Below are positions 24,926 to 34,216 of a DNA stretch of 64,000 nt, piece by piece. The translations under genes were made by a program, and so were the position numbers. Position 1 is the first letter of the stretch. Each line of letters opens with the position of its first letter. This DNA comes from an uncultured Eggerthella sp. (lineage in GTDB: Bacteria; Actinomycetota; Coriobacteriia; Coriobacteriales; Eggerthellaceae). The notes beneath the pieces were generated by a model. It worked only from the letters and a program-made list of their open reading frames with translations. It was not told where the DNA came from and ran no database searches. Location: positions 50,838 to 114,837 of the forward strand of contig UQNZ01000006.1 in the NCBI GenBank assembly GCA_900542525.1, in the 5' to 3' direction.

Positions 24926-26203
24926 TTAATCCCTCTTCGAACGCGGTCCGTAGCTGGGGATGAACACCGATTCGGGCATCTCTTCGCCGCTGTAGCAGAG
25001 CACCGAGGTGCCATCCATCTTCTCGATCTCGTCAGGCGTATAGCCATAGGCCTCCATGATGCGCGCGGTGTCGTAGCCGATAGGACGGCTCTTCCTGAGC
25101 ACTGGGTCTCCCATCGATTCGAAGCGGATGGGAGAGGTAGGCAAGACCTTCTCGCCGAAGGCGTCGTAGTGGACGGACCTCAAGATGTCGTTGGCGTAGG
25201 CCTCTTCATCGTTCAAGATATCCTCTGCCTGATAGAGACGCTGGTAGGGGAAGTCGTTCTCCTTGAAGATGCGCTCCCAATAGTCCCAATCCTGGGTGGC
25301 GAACTGGTTCTCCAAGATCTTCACGACCTCGGTGTTGATGCCCCTGCCATCGTTGATGATGGCAGAGCGGTTGTAGCGCTCATCCCCGATGAGATCATTA
25401 AGCCCGATCGAGCGCATGACGTGGTCGTAGAAGATGTCGTAGCTGCCGTAGCAGATCATGAACCACACGTCGTCCTTGGTGCGGTAGGAGTTATTCGTCG
25501 GACAGGTGACGTTGTAGCGAGACTTGGGCCACTTATCGCCGAACTGGGTGGAGGCGAGCATGATCTGCATCGCCCAGAGCGCGCAGTGGTACAGGTTCAC
25601 CGTCACCTTGTCGCCCTCCCCAGTGCGATCCTTGCGCACGAGAGCGCCGAGCACGCCTGCAGTAAGAGCCATCGAGGCGTTCCAATCCCCGATCGCTGCC
25701 GGCCAGTTGATGGGCTGGAAGTTATCGGCTTGCGGCAACGAGGCGAAGAAGCCGCCACGGGCACCATAGGCGGTGGTATCGAATCCCTTGCTATCGCGCT
25801 CAGGACCGTATTCTCCATAGCCGCGCATCTGCGCCCAGACGAGATGGGGATGGCGCGCATGCACCGCTTCGTAGTCGAGCCCGAGCTTCTTTAGGGCGTT
25901 ATCACGAAAGCTCGTGATCATGACATCGGCATCCGCTAGGAGCTTCTCGAGGAAAGCCGCACCCTCTGGGTCCTTCAAGTTCACGCTCAAGAAATTCTTG
26001 TTCATGGATGCGAGATCGAACGCAGGATCGTCGATATCGGTCTTCTGCATGCCGAACCCAGGACCATTGGTGCGATACTCATCCCCTGAGAACGGTTCGA
26101 TCTTGTAGATGGTCGCTCCCATCTCGCCTAAGATGCGCGGACATGCCGGAGCTGCCACATAACCGGTGAGCTCGACGACCTTGATGCCTTCCAAACCTTT
26201 CAT
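24926..26203 (-). CDS. Family III CoA-transferase (CaiB/BaiF), copy B of an identical pair
   Basis: The same 425-residue product as 22172-23449 (catalytic Asp D142 in DSKGFDTT), encoded by the same bases. Its surroundings differ: a different ribosome site (AAAAGGGGAGAGC), its own terminator, and a distinct palindrome 65 bp upstream. It stands alone between lysR and a crotonase gene on the minus strand. Keeping two identical ORFs under different control would raise dosage or allow expression under two conditions (inference). Gene conversion or very recent copying best explains the lack of any synonymous difference. Confidence 0.94.
   Translation of the reverse strand: MKGLEGIKVVELTGYVAAPACPRILGEMGATIYKIEPFSGDEYRTNGPGFGMQKTDIDDPAFDLASMNKNFLSVNLKDPEGAAFLEKLLADADVMITSFRDNALKKLGLDYEAVHARHPHLVWAQMRGYGEYGPERDSKGFDTTAYGARGGFFASLPQADNFQPINWPAAIGDWNASMALTAGVLGALVRKDRTGEGDKVTVNLYHCALWAMQIMLASTQFGDKWPKSRYNVTCPTNNSYRTKDDVWFMICYGSYDIFYDHVMRSIGLNDLIGDERYNRSAIINDGRGINTEVVKILENQFATQDWDYWERIFKENDFPYQRLYQAEDILNDEEAYANDILRSVHYDAFGEKVLPTSPIRFESMGDPVLRKSRPIGYDTARIMEAYGYTPDEIEKMDGTSVLCYSGEEMPESVFIPSYGPRSKRD
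24926..26203. repeat. 1278-bp exact repeat, copy B
   Basis: Second copy of the repeat at 22172-23449, in the same orientation. The direct repeats enclose the lysR gene, so recombination between them would delete or amplify a 2.75-kb unit. Confidence 0.95.
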
Positions 26204-26267
26204 GCTCTCCCCTTTTCCTTTCATAAGGTGCTGTATGCTTAAGGTGCTCAAGCTTCATGTGCTGCGT

Positions 26268-26279
26268 ATGCTGCAGCAT
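26268..26279. promoter_or_regulatory. Palindrome upstream of CoA-transferase copy B
   Basis: ATGCTGCAGCAT, a perfect 12-bp palindrome 65 bp before the copy B start, within a stretch of repeated GTGCT words. Candidate operator. No promoter consensus was recognised. Confidence 0.4.
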
Positions 26280-26336
26280 GCGCGATCGCACCTATAGCGT
26301 TAAATACTCGTTTCACTTGCCATAGCCCAAGACTAA

Positions 26337-26378
26337 CAAAAGACCCGACGCGCAGGCCGGGTCTTTTGCATTTTTATG
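26337..26378. terminator. Terminator downstream of the crotonase
   Basis: CAAAAGACCCG (26337-26347) pairs with CGGGTCTTTTG (26358-26368) across a 10-nt loop. T-runs exist on both sides, so it can act in both directions. It serves the crotonase on the minus strand and also isolates copy B. Confidence 0.88.
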
Positions 26379-26439
26379 TTATTCACTGCAGCGACTGCAT
26401 TGCGCAAACGCGTGCGGCAAAAATGTAAAAAGAAATGGC

Positions 26440-27324
26440 TTAGAGGTTGTTCGTGATGACGTACTTCTCGGGATGAGCCTTGACCTCTTCGCGGTTCTTC
26501 GGGTTCATCTTCTGCATGCCCCAATAAGCGTCCTGGGTGTTTGCAGCGAGAACCTGGTTGCGGTTCTCCATCTTGACCTGGTCGGCAAGTGAGAGACCGT
26601 CGAGCGAGCTCTGGAGTGCTTCCTTGGTAAGACGCAGACCGAACGGAGAAGTCTCGCGGCAGATTTCCTCAGCCAGCTTGACTGCTTCTTCCACAACTTC
26701 CTCATCCGGAACGACCTTGACTGCATAGCCCCACTCAGCGAGGGTTTCAGCCTTGAAGCGGCGCGGGTTCATGAGGATCTCGCAAGCGCGTGCATAACCG
26801 ACGATCTTCGGGAGATAGAACGAACCAGACATGTCGGTACCGGTGTAGCCGATGGAGAGGTAGCCAGCGTTCATCTTGAAGGATTCGCCGAGGATACGCA
26901 TATCGCAAGCAGTAGCGATAGAAAGACCGCCACCAACAGCGAAGCCCTTGAGAGCGCCGATGATGGGCTGCTCGCACTTAGCCATGTTGAGAACCTGATC
27001 GGAGCACATGCGCTGCATGACGTAGAAGTCACGCTGGATGCGGCCCATGTCCTCAGGAGGATCGAGGAACAGGTCGTTCAGGTTGAAGCCGGCGCAGAAG
27101 GACTTGCCTTCACCGGTGAGAACGATAACGCGGCAATCCTTGTCATAGCGAACGAGGTTTAGGAAGTCGTTGAACTCTGCCATCTGCTCGTAGGACATTG
27201 CATTGAGGTTACCCGGATCGTTGAAAGAGCAGATGTAGACCGGACCACGCTGTTCGATCGTCAGCTTCTCATACTTATCGTAGGTAAACTCTGGCAAGTG
27301 ATATGCCTCTTGGTAAACGCTCAT
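26440..27324 (-). CDS. Crotonase-family protein lacking both hydratase glutamates
   Basis: 294 residues with the crotonase core: FCAGFNLNDL (77-86, oxyanion-hole loop) and FAVGGGLSIATACD (128-141). In hydratases the residue after GGG-x is Glu; here it is Ser135. The second Glu position, in the FGxPE stretch, is Ala153 (FKMNAG). An Asp at 164 (GTDMSG) lies where dienoyl-CoA isomerases and MenB carry a catalytic acid. So isomerase, lyase or another CoA-ester chemistry is more likely than simple hydration. RBS AAGGAAGGGG; a good promoter lies at 27371-27399. Probably monocistronic. Confidence 0.88.
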   Translation of the reverse strand: MSVYQEAYHLPEFTYDKYEKLTIEQRGPVYICSFNDPGNLNAMSYEQMAEFNDFLNLVRYDKDCRVIVLTGEGKSFCAGFNLNDLFLDPPEDMGRIQRDFYVMQRMCSDQVLNMAKCEQPIIGALKGFAVGGGLSIATACDMRILGESFKMNAGYLSIGYTGTDMSGSFYLPKIVGYARACEILMNPRRFKAETLAEWGYAVKVVPDEEVVEEAVKLAEEICRETSPFGLRLTKEALQSSLDGLSLADQVKMENRNQVLAANTQDAYWGMQKMNPKNREEVKAHPEKYVITNNL

Positions 27325-27370
27325 ATGTTACCCCTTCCTTTTCTGAAACTAATAGTTTTAGCGTTTATTC

Positions 27371-27399
27371 ATCGTAGTTTTCTATGTTTAGCTTGTCAA
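27371..27399 (-). promoter_or_regulatory. Sigma-70-type promoter of the crotonase
   Basis: On the minus strand, TTGACA (27394-27399) and TACGAT (27371-27376) are separated by exactly 17 bp, placing the transcript start about 40 nt before the ATG at 27324. An inverted repeat GTTTATT/AATAAAC (27363-27369 and 27398-27404) brackets the promoter and could be a regulator site. Confidence 0.75.
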
Positions 27400-27584
27400 T
27401 AAACAATCGCCGTGACTTGGGGAAAATTCGCACATATCGCCTTATCAAATGCAAAGACAAACGCACGATGGACGATCGAGCCACAATAGCTGTCGAATCA
27501 AGGCTTTAAGGCCAAAAAACCGTGCAAACTCTAGTAAAGTAAAGACATACCATTTTTTCATACTCGTTCGAACAGGATCGCTCT

Positions 27585-28604
27585 ATGACTCAACTCAAGA
27601 AGCGCACCGTTGCTCTTATTGTCCTGCTTGCGTTCGCGCTGTGTTCGCTCTGCGCGTGCTCGCAAAGCAAGGAAGTGAAATTCGGCACCGGTAACAGCGA
27701 AGGCATGTACTATCAATTCGGCTCTCTTTTGGCTGATGAGAGCCAAAAGAGAGCAGATGTGCCCACGATCACTGTGGAAACCACCGCGGGATCGAGCGCG
27801 AATCTTCGCTTGCTCTCACAGGGCTTCCTCGATATGGCGATCGTGCAGGCCGACACCTTGAACGATGCCTATAACGGCACGGGGTTCTTCTCTAATTCAG
27901 GTGCCTATACGGGCTATAGCGCGGTAGCAGGCGTTTACACTGAAGCATGTCAGATCATCGTTCCTGCCGACAGCCCGATCGAATCGATCGAAGATCTGGC
28001 AGGCAAAACCGTCAGCTTGGGCGAACGTGAATCGGGCGTACTGCAAAACGCGCTCCAAGTGCTCGATGCCTACAACCTCCAGGAAAGCGATTTCACCCCT
28101 GAATACTTGAGCTTCTCCGAATCTGCTCAGGCAATGAAAGAAGGCAAGATCGATGCCGCCTTCATCACGGCTGCTCTTCCTACCCCAGCAGTTACCAACT
28201 TGGCCGACAGCATCAACGTGCGCGTGCTCTCGATCGACCCGTTCGCGGTGAAAGTGCTCACCAAGCGCCACAGCTACTACACGCCCTGCACGATTCCTGC
28301 TGACACCTATGCAGGACAGAGCGAAAAAGCGCAAACGGTGGGCGTGCGTGCCGTGGTCGTAGCGCGCAACGATATGCCAGAAGACCAAGTGAAGAGCGTT
28401 ATGCAGCTTCTCTTCAATGGGCAGATTCCCTTCGCAGAAAAGCTAAAGAGCTCGATGCAGCCTACCCTTGAAGAGGCAACGGTAGGCATCCCCATCGCAT
28501 TCCATCCTGGGGCGGCTGCCTATTATGCTGAAAACGATATCACGGTGGATGTGATGAATTCCTCCGATGAAGGCAAGACCGTCAGTGGAGGACAAGACGA
28601 CTAG
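27585..28604 (+). CDS. TAXI-family solute-binding lipoprotein
   Basis: 339 residues. A signal peptide with a lipoprotein-type end (LCSLCACSQ, likely lipidated Cys25) is followed by a TAXI-type TRAP binding domain: FGTGNSEGMYYQFGSLLA at 33-50 and IVQADTLNDAYNG, then IESIEDLAGKTVSLG. It should be anchored outside the membrane and bind a carboxylate such as glutamate. There are no TRAP DctQ/DctM genes nearby; instead a GltS-type carrier begins 100 bp downstream on the same strand. Divergent from the crotonase, with a TAGTAAAGT sequence before the start as a possible -10. Confidence 0.92.
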   Translation: MTQLKKRTVALIVLLAFALCSLCACSQSKEVKFGTGNSEGMYYQFGSLLADESQKRADVPTITVETTAGSSANLRLLSQGFLDMAIVQADTLNDAYNGTGFFSNSGAYTGYSAVAGVYTEACQIIVPADSPIESIEDLAGKTVSLGERESGVLQNALQVLDAYNLQESDFTPEYLSFSESAQAMKEGKIDAAFITAALPTPAVTNLADSINVRVLSIDPFAVKVLTKRHSYYTPCTIPADTYAGQSEKAQTVGVRAVVVARNDMPEDQVKSVMQLLFNGQIPFAEKLKSSMQPTLEEATVGIPIAFHPGAAAYYAENDITVDVMNSSDEGKTVSGGQDD

Positions 28605-28704
28605 TGCGCATTGTGCGCGTACATTCCACATGCCCGCAGGATATTCGGCATACGTGACTACCTCTTGTTAAACCTGTTAGAAGACTCGTTATAAGGATCA
28701 GCCT

Positions 28705-29895
28705 ATGGCTCAAGTTTCTCTCGATATGTATCAAACGCTTGCCATCGCCGTTGTGGCACTGCTCATCGGCGCTTGGCTCAAGACCAAGATCAAGGTGCTC
28801 GACCGCCTCTGTATCCCCTCTCCTGTAGTAGGTGGCTTGCTCTTCTCGATCATCACGTGCGTGCTTTATGCTGCCAACATCGTTGACTTCAAATGGGACG
28901 ATACCCTTAAGAACGTTTGCATGGTGATCTTCTTCACCTCAGTTGGCTTCCAAGCAAACGTGAAGGTGCTGAAGAGCGGCGGAAAAGCACTGATCATCTT
29001 GCTTTTCTGCGTCTTGTTCTTGATCGAGATGCAAGATGTGATCGCTGTTGCAGTCTCGAATGCGATCGGTGTCGACCCGCTCATCGGTCTTGCAACCGGC
29101 TCTATTTCCATGGTTGGTGGCCATGGCACGGCGGGTGCATTCGGTCCTGTGCTTGAAGACATGGGCGTAACAGGAGCCACCACCGTTGCTACTGCAGCAG
29201 CAACGTTCGGCTTGGTTGCTGGCTCACTTATCGGCGGCCCGCTTGGCAACAACCTTATCAAGAAGAAGGACCTGCTGAAGACCCGCATCATAGGCACCGA
29301 CGATCTACTCGTTGAAGAAGAAGAGAAGCACCACCGCTCGATCTCTCAATATGCACCGGCAGCCTACCAGCTCGCTATCGCAATGGGCATCGGCACGCTC
29401 GTCTCCTACCTGCTCTCACTTACGGGCATGACCTTTCCGATCTACATCGGCGCTATGATCGTTGCCGCCATCATGCGCAACATCGGCGAATACACCGGCA
29501 AGATCGACATCCGTATTGGCGAGATCAACGACCTGGGCGGCATCTGTCTTTCGCTGTTCTTGGGCATCGCGATGATCACGCTCAAACTCTGGCAGCTGGC
29601 TGACCTCGCTCTGCCGATGATCATCCTGCTTGCCTGCCAGTTCATCTTCATGGTCCTCTTTGCGCGTTTCGTGATCTTCAACGCAATGGGTCGCGACTAC
29701 GATGCGGCCGTGCTCACCGCTGGCAGCTGCGGTTTCGGCATGGGCGCTACACCGAACGCTATGGCGAATATGCAGGTTTTGACCGATAAATATGGACCTT
29801 CTGTTAAGGCCTTTCTCTTGATCCCGCTCATCGGTAGTATGTTCGCAGACTTCATGAACAGTTTGAGCATCACGCTGTTCATCAACTTGGTGTAG
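28705..29895 (+). CDS. gltS: Sodium/glutamate symporter family carrier (GltS-like)
   Basis: 396 residues, length and hydrophobic pattern as in GltS, with two inverted halves. GSISMVGGHGTAGAFGP (about 132-148) and AGSCGFGMGATPNAMANM (about 345-362) are the two re-entrant-loop signatures of the family. It imports glutamate or a similar dicarboxylate with sodium. AAGGA precedes the ATG. It is placed between a TAXI binding lipoprotein and a small hydrophilic protein in one run, suggesting a binding-protein-assisted GltS system. Direct proof of the partnership is lacking. Confidence 0.93.
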   Translation: MAQVSLDMYQTLAIAVVALLIGAWLKTKIKVLDRLCIPSPVVGGLLFSIITCVLYAANIVDFKWDDTLKNVCMVIFFTSVGFQANVKVLKSGGKALIILLFCVLFLIEMQDVIAVAVSNAIGVDPLIGLATGSISMVGGHGTAGAFGPVLEDMGVTGATTVATAAATFGLVAGSLIGGPLGNNLIKKKDLLKTRIIGTDDLLVEEEEKHHRSISQYAPAAYQLAIAMGIGTLVSYLLSLTGMTFPIYIGAMIVAAIMRNIGEYTGKIDIRIGEINDLGGICLSLFLGIAMITLKLWQLADLALPMIILLACQFIFMVLFARFVIFNAMGRDYDAAVLTAGSCGFGMGATPNAMANMQVLTDKYGPSVKAFLLIPLIGSMFADFMNSLSITLFINLV

Positions 29896-29908
29896 AGGAC
29901 GGTTTGTC

Positions 29909-30217
29909 ATGACTGAAGAACAGACGAAACGATCATCTGAATCCACCTCGCACGAGCATATTCACGAGGTGCATACCGAAAATGTCGCAGTTCCAGAAGT
30001 GCGCACAGGACAAGTAGACCTCGAAGGCGATTTCCATAGAGAACAGAACGAACCGACAAAGCACAGCATCACCTTCGACACCGTAGCTGTGCCCGAATAC
30101 CACACCGGGAAATGTCCAGCCTGGGATCCCGATTGCGAAGAGAAGCGCGAGCACAAGCATCACGGAATACTTGCCGATATCACGCGCACGCTCTTCAATG
30201 GAACGCCGGACAAATAA
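29909..30217 (+). CDS. Small hydrophilic His/Glu-rich protein, unknown
   Basis: 102 residues with no TM segment and no signal peptide. The N-terminus is rich in Glu, Ser and His (SHEHIHEVHTEN). A short internal repeat occurs (NVAVPEVRTGQ at about 25-35, TVAVPEYHTGK at about 58-68), and two Cys (CPAWDPDC) are followed by a His/Lys cluster (REHKHHG). It begins 13 bp after gltS with GAGGACGG upstream and ends before a terminator, so it belongs to the TAXI-GltS unit. The His/Cys content would allow metal binding, but no known family was recognised. Confidence 0.72.
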   Translation: MTEEQTKRSSESTSHEHIHEVHTENVAVPEVRTGQVDLEGDFHREQNEPTKHSITFDTVAVPEYHTGKCPAWDPDCEEKREHKHHGILADITRTLFNGTPDK

Positions 30218-30268
30218 GGTGAACACGGCGATCGCGCGCTAGTCGCCTAGATAGGCACGATACGAATG

Positions 30269-30296
30269 AAAAGGGGCCGAATAGAGCCCCCTTTTT
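30269..30296. terminator. Terminator between the TAXI-GltS unit and pntB
   Basis: AAAAGGGG (30269-30276) pairs with CCCCTTTT across an A/G-rich loop with one bulged C. A plus-strand T-run follows and Ts also follow on the minus strand. The flanking genes converge. Confidence 0.85.
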
Positions 30297-30384
30297 GTGC
30301 CTATCTCGTCTTTTGGCTTCTCTTAGCGCATATGCAAGTGCGTACGTTTACAAATAGTGTGCAGGGAGCTCTATGAGCCCGGTA

Positions 30385-31869
30385 TTAGAGCGCTCTGATG
30401 ACAGCTTCAACGGAATCCTTTGCATCGCCCAAAAGCATGTCGGTATTCTCGTTATAGAACAGTGGATTCTCCACGCCAGCATAGCCCGCATTGCCGATCG
30501 AACGCTTCGAAACGATAACCTTCTTCGCATCCCATACGTGCATGACAGGCATGCCCGCGATCGGCGAATTAGCATCGGTTGCTGCAGAAGGATTGACCGT
30601 ATCGTTCGCGCCGATGACGAGCACCACATCGACATCGCCGAAATCATCGTTGATCTCGTCCATCTCATACACGTTATCGTAAGGAACCTTCGCTTCTGCT
30701 AAGAGCACGTTCATATGACCTGGCATGCGTCCAGCAACAGGATGGATCGCGAACTTCACATCCACACCTTGCTCGATGAGCTTACGAGTAAGCTCCGCCA
30801 CCGGGAACTGCGCTTGCGCGACCGCCATGCCATAACCAGGAGAAACGACCACGCGCTTTGCAGCCTTCAGCATATCCGCAACCTGCTCAGGACTTACTTC
30901 GGTGTGCGTACGACCCTCGAGCGACTGCGTCTGCGATGAAGAGGACACCGCGCCATCGCTGCCGAACCCACCCAAGATGACCGAAACGAACGAACGATTC
31001 ATACCCTGGCACATGATGTAGGAAAGGTAGGCGCCAGAAGAGCCGACGAGCGCACCCGTGATGATGAGCAGATCGTTCCCAAGCGTGAAGCCAGCCATGG
31101 CCGCCGCCCAACCCGAATAGGAATTGAGCATCGAGATGACCACCGGCATGTCGCCACCACCGATAGCGAGCACGAGATGCGCACCAAGAACGAGCGAGAT
31201 AACCGTGAGGATAACAAGCGGTAAGGTGCCTGCAGCAATACCCTCAGTAGCCACGAACCAGCCGATGCACACTACGCAAACGACGACCATGATAAAGTTG
31301 AGCAGATTGCGCCCGGGAAGCGTGAGGGGCTTGCCTGAAATGCGTGCGGAAAGCTTCAGGTTCGCGATGATCGAGCCAGTGAAGGTAACCGCACCGATGA
31401 ACACCGCGATGCCTACTTCGCCCATATGGAAGGCACCATCGTAAGACCCATCGCCAGGGGTCATGAGAAAGGAATTGATACCTACGAGCACCGCAGCTGC
31501 ACCAACGAACGAATGGAGCAATGCCACCAATTCTGGCATGGCCGTCATCTGGACACGACGCGCTTTCCAAACACCAATAGCCGCTCCGATGAGCATGGCC
31601 ACGATGATGAACCCAACGGTATAGGCTGGGAACTGGAAACCTTCGATAGTAGTTGCGACAATGACGATAGCGAGTGCCACCACCATGCCGATGATACCAA
31701 GCACATTGCCGCGCATCGCGCTCTTCTGCTTGGAAAGCCCTGCAAGCGCAAGGATGAAAAGAAGCGCTGCAACGATATAGGCAAGCGACTGCCCGCGTGA
31801 GAGCACATCTTGAACAGCATTTACAGCATCGGTCGTGAAGGTTTCGACCACCAGAATCGTCTCGTTCAT
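30385..31869 (-). CDS. pntB: NAD(P) transhydrogenase subunit beta
   Basis: 494 residues: about nine TM segments in the first 290 residues, then the NADP(H)-binding domain III with [14 protein letters not shown] (about 345-358) and the [17 protein letters not shown] stretch near the C-terminus. Together with PntA it couples hydride transfer between NADH and NADP+ to proton movement across the membrane, usually making NADPH. Its ATG overlaps the pntA stop (ATGA), with AAAGGAG inside pntA. Intact and of normal length. Confidence 0.95.
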   Translation of the reverse strand: MNETILVVETFTTDAVNAVQDVLSRGQSLAYIVAALLFILALAGLSKQKSAMRGNVLGIIGMVVALAIVIVATTIEGFQFPAYTVGFIIVAMLIGAAIGVWKARRVQMTAMPELVALLHSFVGAAAVLVGINSFLMTPGDGSYDGAFHMGEVGIAVFIGAVTFTGSIIANLKLSARISGKPLTLPGRNLLNFIMVVVCVVCIGWFVATEGIAAGTLPLVILTVISLVLGAHLVLAIGGGDMPVVISMLNSYSGWAAAMAGFTLGNDLLIITGALVGSSGAYLSYIMCQGMNRSFVSVILGGFGSDGAVSSSSQTQSLEGRTHTEVSPEQVADMLKAAKRVVVSPGYGMAVAQAQFPVAELTRKLIEQGVDVKFAIHPVAGRMPGHMNVLLAEAKVPYDNVYEMDEINDDFGDVDVVLVIGANDTVNPSAATDANSPIAGMPVMHVWDAKKVIVSKRSIGNAGYAGVENPLFYNENTDMLLGDAKDSVEAVIRAL

Positions 31870-33464
31870 TCTGAGCTCCTTTCAAACATCTTCAGCATTC
31901 GTCGGGTAACGAGGAAGCCGCCGAAGATATTGATAGAAGCAAGCGCTACCGCGATGAAAGCGAGCACCGTAACGAGCAGGTCGCCCGAGCTTATTTGCAA
32001 CAATGCGCCAACGATAATGATGCCTGAGATCGCATTTGTCTCCGACATGAGCGGAGTATGAAGCGTATGGGAAACGCCCGTGATAACGTAGAAACCAACC
32101 ACGCACGCGAGCACGAACACCATGAAATGACTCGACATATGTGCGGGCGCTGCAGCGATGAGCAGTACCGCAAGTGCGCCGAGTGCGATCTTCCACCACC
32201 ACTTACGAAAAGCGGAAGGTTCTTTTTGGGGAGCTGCAGCTTCCGCTGCTTGCGCAGGTTCAGAATCACTTGCGCTTGCTTGGTCGGCGCCAGCAGGCTG
32301 TGCAGCCTTTTCCGTTGCCGCGCCAGGCGAAGCCGCCGCTGAAACCTGCACGGGAGGAGGCGGCCACATGATCTGACCCTCACGCGTGGCGAGCATGCCA
32401 CGGATGACCACGTCATCCTCGTTCCAAACGGGCTGGCCATCCTTTTCGGGCGTGACCAACTTCAGCAAGTTCACGATATTCTGACCGAAGAGCTGCGAAG
32501 CCTGCCCCGGCAAACGCGCGGGCAGATCGGTATAGCCGATGATGATGACGCCGTTTTCGGTGGTGACGACCTTGCCAGGTTCTGTGAGTGCGCAATTGCT
32601 GCCCAGATCGGATGCACCCATGTCCACGATGACCGAACCAGGCATCATGGTCGAAACCGCTTCAGCAGTGAGCAACAGCGGCGCAGGACGTCCAGGAACT
32701 TGCGCTGTGGTGATAACGATATCGCTCTTAGAGGCTTGGTGCATGTACACCTCTTGGGTACGTGCTTGATCGTTCTCATCGAGCTCACGCGCATAGCCAT
32801 CGGAAGATTCTTGCGAAACAGGGATCTCCACGAAGGTGGCTCCGAGCGATTGCACTTGGTCAGCCACATCGGAGCGAACATCGGTGGCGAACACTTCAGC
32901 GCCCATCGAACCAGCTGTGCCAATGGCAGCAAGCCCAGCAACACCCACACCGATCACGTAGACCTTCGCAGGATTCACCCTGCCCGCTGCAGTAACGGCT
33001 CCGGTGAATTGGCGACCGAAAGCGTTCGCAGCTTCTATGACCGCGCGGTATCCGGCAACGTTCATGAGCGAAGAGCGCACATCGAGCGATTGCGCACGTG
33101 AGATACGCGGAACTGCGTCGAGCGCAAGTGCGGTGATCTTGCGCGCCGCGCACGCTTCGAGCAGTTCATCGTTATTTTGCGGATCGAGGCGTGAAAGAAG
33201 CGTGGCGCCTTCTTTCATAAGAGCAAGCTGCTCGAGCGAAGGCGCATCGAGACAGACGACGATATCAGCCGCCCATGCTTCATCGGTGCTCACTAAAGAG
33301 GCACCGGCTTCCTCGAATTGCTGATCGAAATAATTCGCAAGCTCCCCTGCACCTTGCTCGACCGAAACGGCGTAACCGAGCGCAATGAGCTTCTGTACCG
33401 TGTTCGGCGTAGCGGCAACAAGCGTTTGACCTGCACGTATTTCCTTTGGAATACCAATGAGCAT
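31866..33464 (-). CDS. pntA: NAD(P) transhydrogenase subunit alpha (single-chain)
   Basis: 532 residues: NAD-binding domain I of the alanine dehydrogenase/PNT type ([13 protein letters not shown] start; [20 protein letters not shown] near 173-192; [13 protein letters not shown]), an Ala/Pro/Gln-rich linker around 400-430, then several TM segments at the C-terminus. The PntA1 and PntA2 parts, separate in some actinobacteria, are fused here as in E. coli. The ATG at 33464 has GAGGAGG upstream; the frame is open to 33482. Co-translated with pntB. Confidence 0.95.
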   Translation of the reverse strand: MLIGIPKEIRAGQTLVAATPNTVQKLIALGYAVSVEQGAGELANYFDQQFEEAGASLVSTDEAWAADIVVCLDAPSLEQLALMKEGATLLSRLDPQNNDELLEACAARKITALALDAVPRISRAQSLDVRSSLMNVAGYRAVIEAANAFGRQFTGAVTAAGRVNPAKVYVIGVGVAGLAAIGTAGSMGAEVFATDVRSDVADQVQSLGATFVEIPVSQESSDGYARELDENDQARTQEVYMHQASKSDIVITTAQVPGRPAPLLLTAEAVSTMMPGSVIVDMGASDLGSNCALTEPGKVVTTENGVIIIGYTDLPARLPGQASQLFGQNIVNLLKLVTPEKDGQPVWNEDDVVIRGMLATREGQIMWPPPPVQVSAAASPGAATEKAAQPAGADQASASDSEPAQAAEAAAPQKEPSAFRKWWWKIALGALAVLLIAAAPAHMSSHFMVFVLACVVGFYVITGVSHTLHTPLMSETNAISGIIIVGALLQISSGDLLVTVLAFIAVALASINIFGGFLVTRRMLKMFERSSE

Positions 33465-33558
33465 TGCAGATTTCCTCCTCATGATTTTGAGATTCCTATT
33501 ATAGCCCCGTCTCTGTGAATTGATGGAAAAATCTGATGCTATTTACAAGCTGTTAATT

Positions 33559-33575
33559 TGCCGATTGCATCGGCA
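33559..33575. promoter_or_regulatory. Palindrome upstream of pntA
   Basis: TGCCGAT-TGC-ATCGGCA, a perfect 7-bp dyad in the divergent gap between pntA and the next gene, about 95 bp before the pntA start. Candidate operator; regulator unknown. Confidence 0.4.
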
Positions 33576-33662
33576 GTTGCGCAGTTCAAGTCCTACCAGA
33601 AGAGTAAAATGGTTTGATAATCTAACCATTTGCAATCGATCGAACAGTACAAGAGAGGAACC

Positions 33663-34121
33663 ATGAGTACGAAGATCTATTCTGCGATCACCGAACCCAC
33701 GCAGTCTCACCCCGAACGCGCCCTTTACAAGCAAACCTACGTGAACACGATGATGGCTCTCTTGCCTGCTCTTATGAAGGTGGCTCCGCAGATTTCTACC
33801 ACTGTCGCGCACGAGACCCTCGTGCTTGGCCCAGGTTTCACGTTTGCGATCGACATAGATAGCTTTGGCCGCGCGATTGCCTTCGAACAGCACGGCAGCA
33901 GCTGGCGCGTTGCTACCAATAAAGAACCCGATTTCGTGATCGAATTTCGCGATCTTGATTACGCCTTCGATGTGTTCTCAGGGGCTATCAGCCTAAAAGA
34001 AGCCCTGGCAGCACGCCTGTTCGCCACCCATGGCGCGAACAGCAAAGGTGTTGCCATCACCTACCTGTTCGATACCGTACTACGCACCTTCTTCTGTTGG
34101 CGAAGTGCGTACCGCAGATAA
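33663..34121 (+). CDS. Small cytoplasmic protein, possible SCP2-like fold
   Basis: 152 residues with no signal or TM segment. The pattern of a strand-rich centre (FAIDIDSFGRAIAFEQ, WRVATNKEPDFVIEFRD) followed by a helix-rich end (LKEALAARLFATHG) recalls SCP2/sterol-carrier-like domains that bind acyl-CoA or lipids, but this is a weak impression and no catalytic motif is visible. AGAGAGGAACC precedes the ATG. It lies 95 bp before the alcohol dehydrogenase on the same strand and may belong to that unit. Confidence 0.65.
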   Translation: MSTKIYSAITEPTQSHPERALYKQTYVNTMMALLPALMKVAPQISTTVAHETLVLGPGFTFAIDIDSFGRAIAFEQHGSSWRVATNKEPDFVIEFRDLDYAFDVFSGAISLKEALAARLFATHGANSKGVAITYLFDTVLRTFFCWRSAYRR

Positions 34122-34216
34122 CTACACGACCACAGCCTGCCGAACACCCGCATCTTGCGCAACTGCATTCGACACGCTTATCCGACCCATCCGAACCGTT
34201 GCTAAGGAGAACCTCC

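Noticed and set aside
22172..26203. Mobile element explaining the duplicated CoA-transferase
   Set aside because: No transposase, terminal inverted repeat or target-site duplication was found next to either copy, and the boundaries are the codons themselves.
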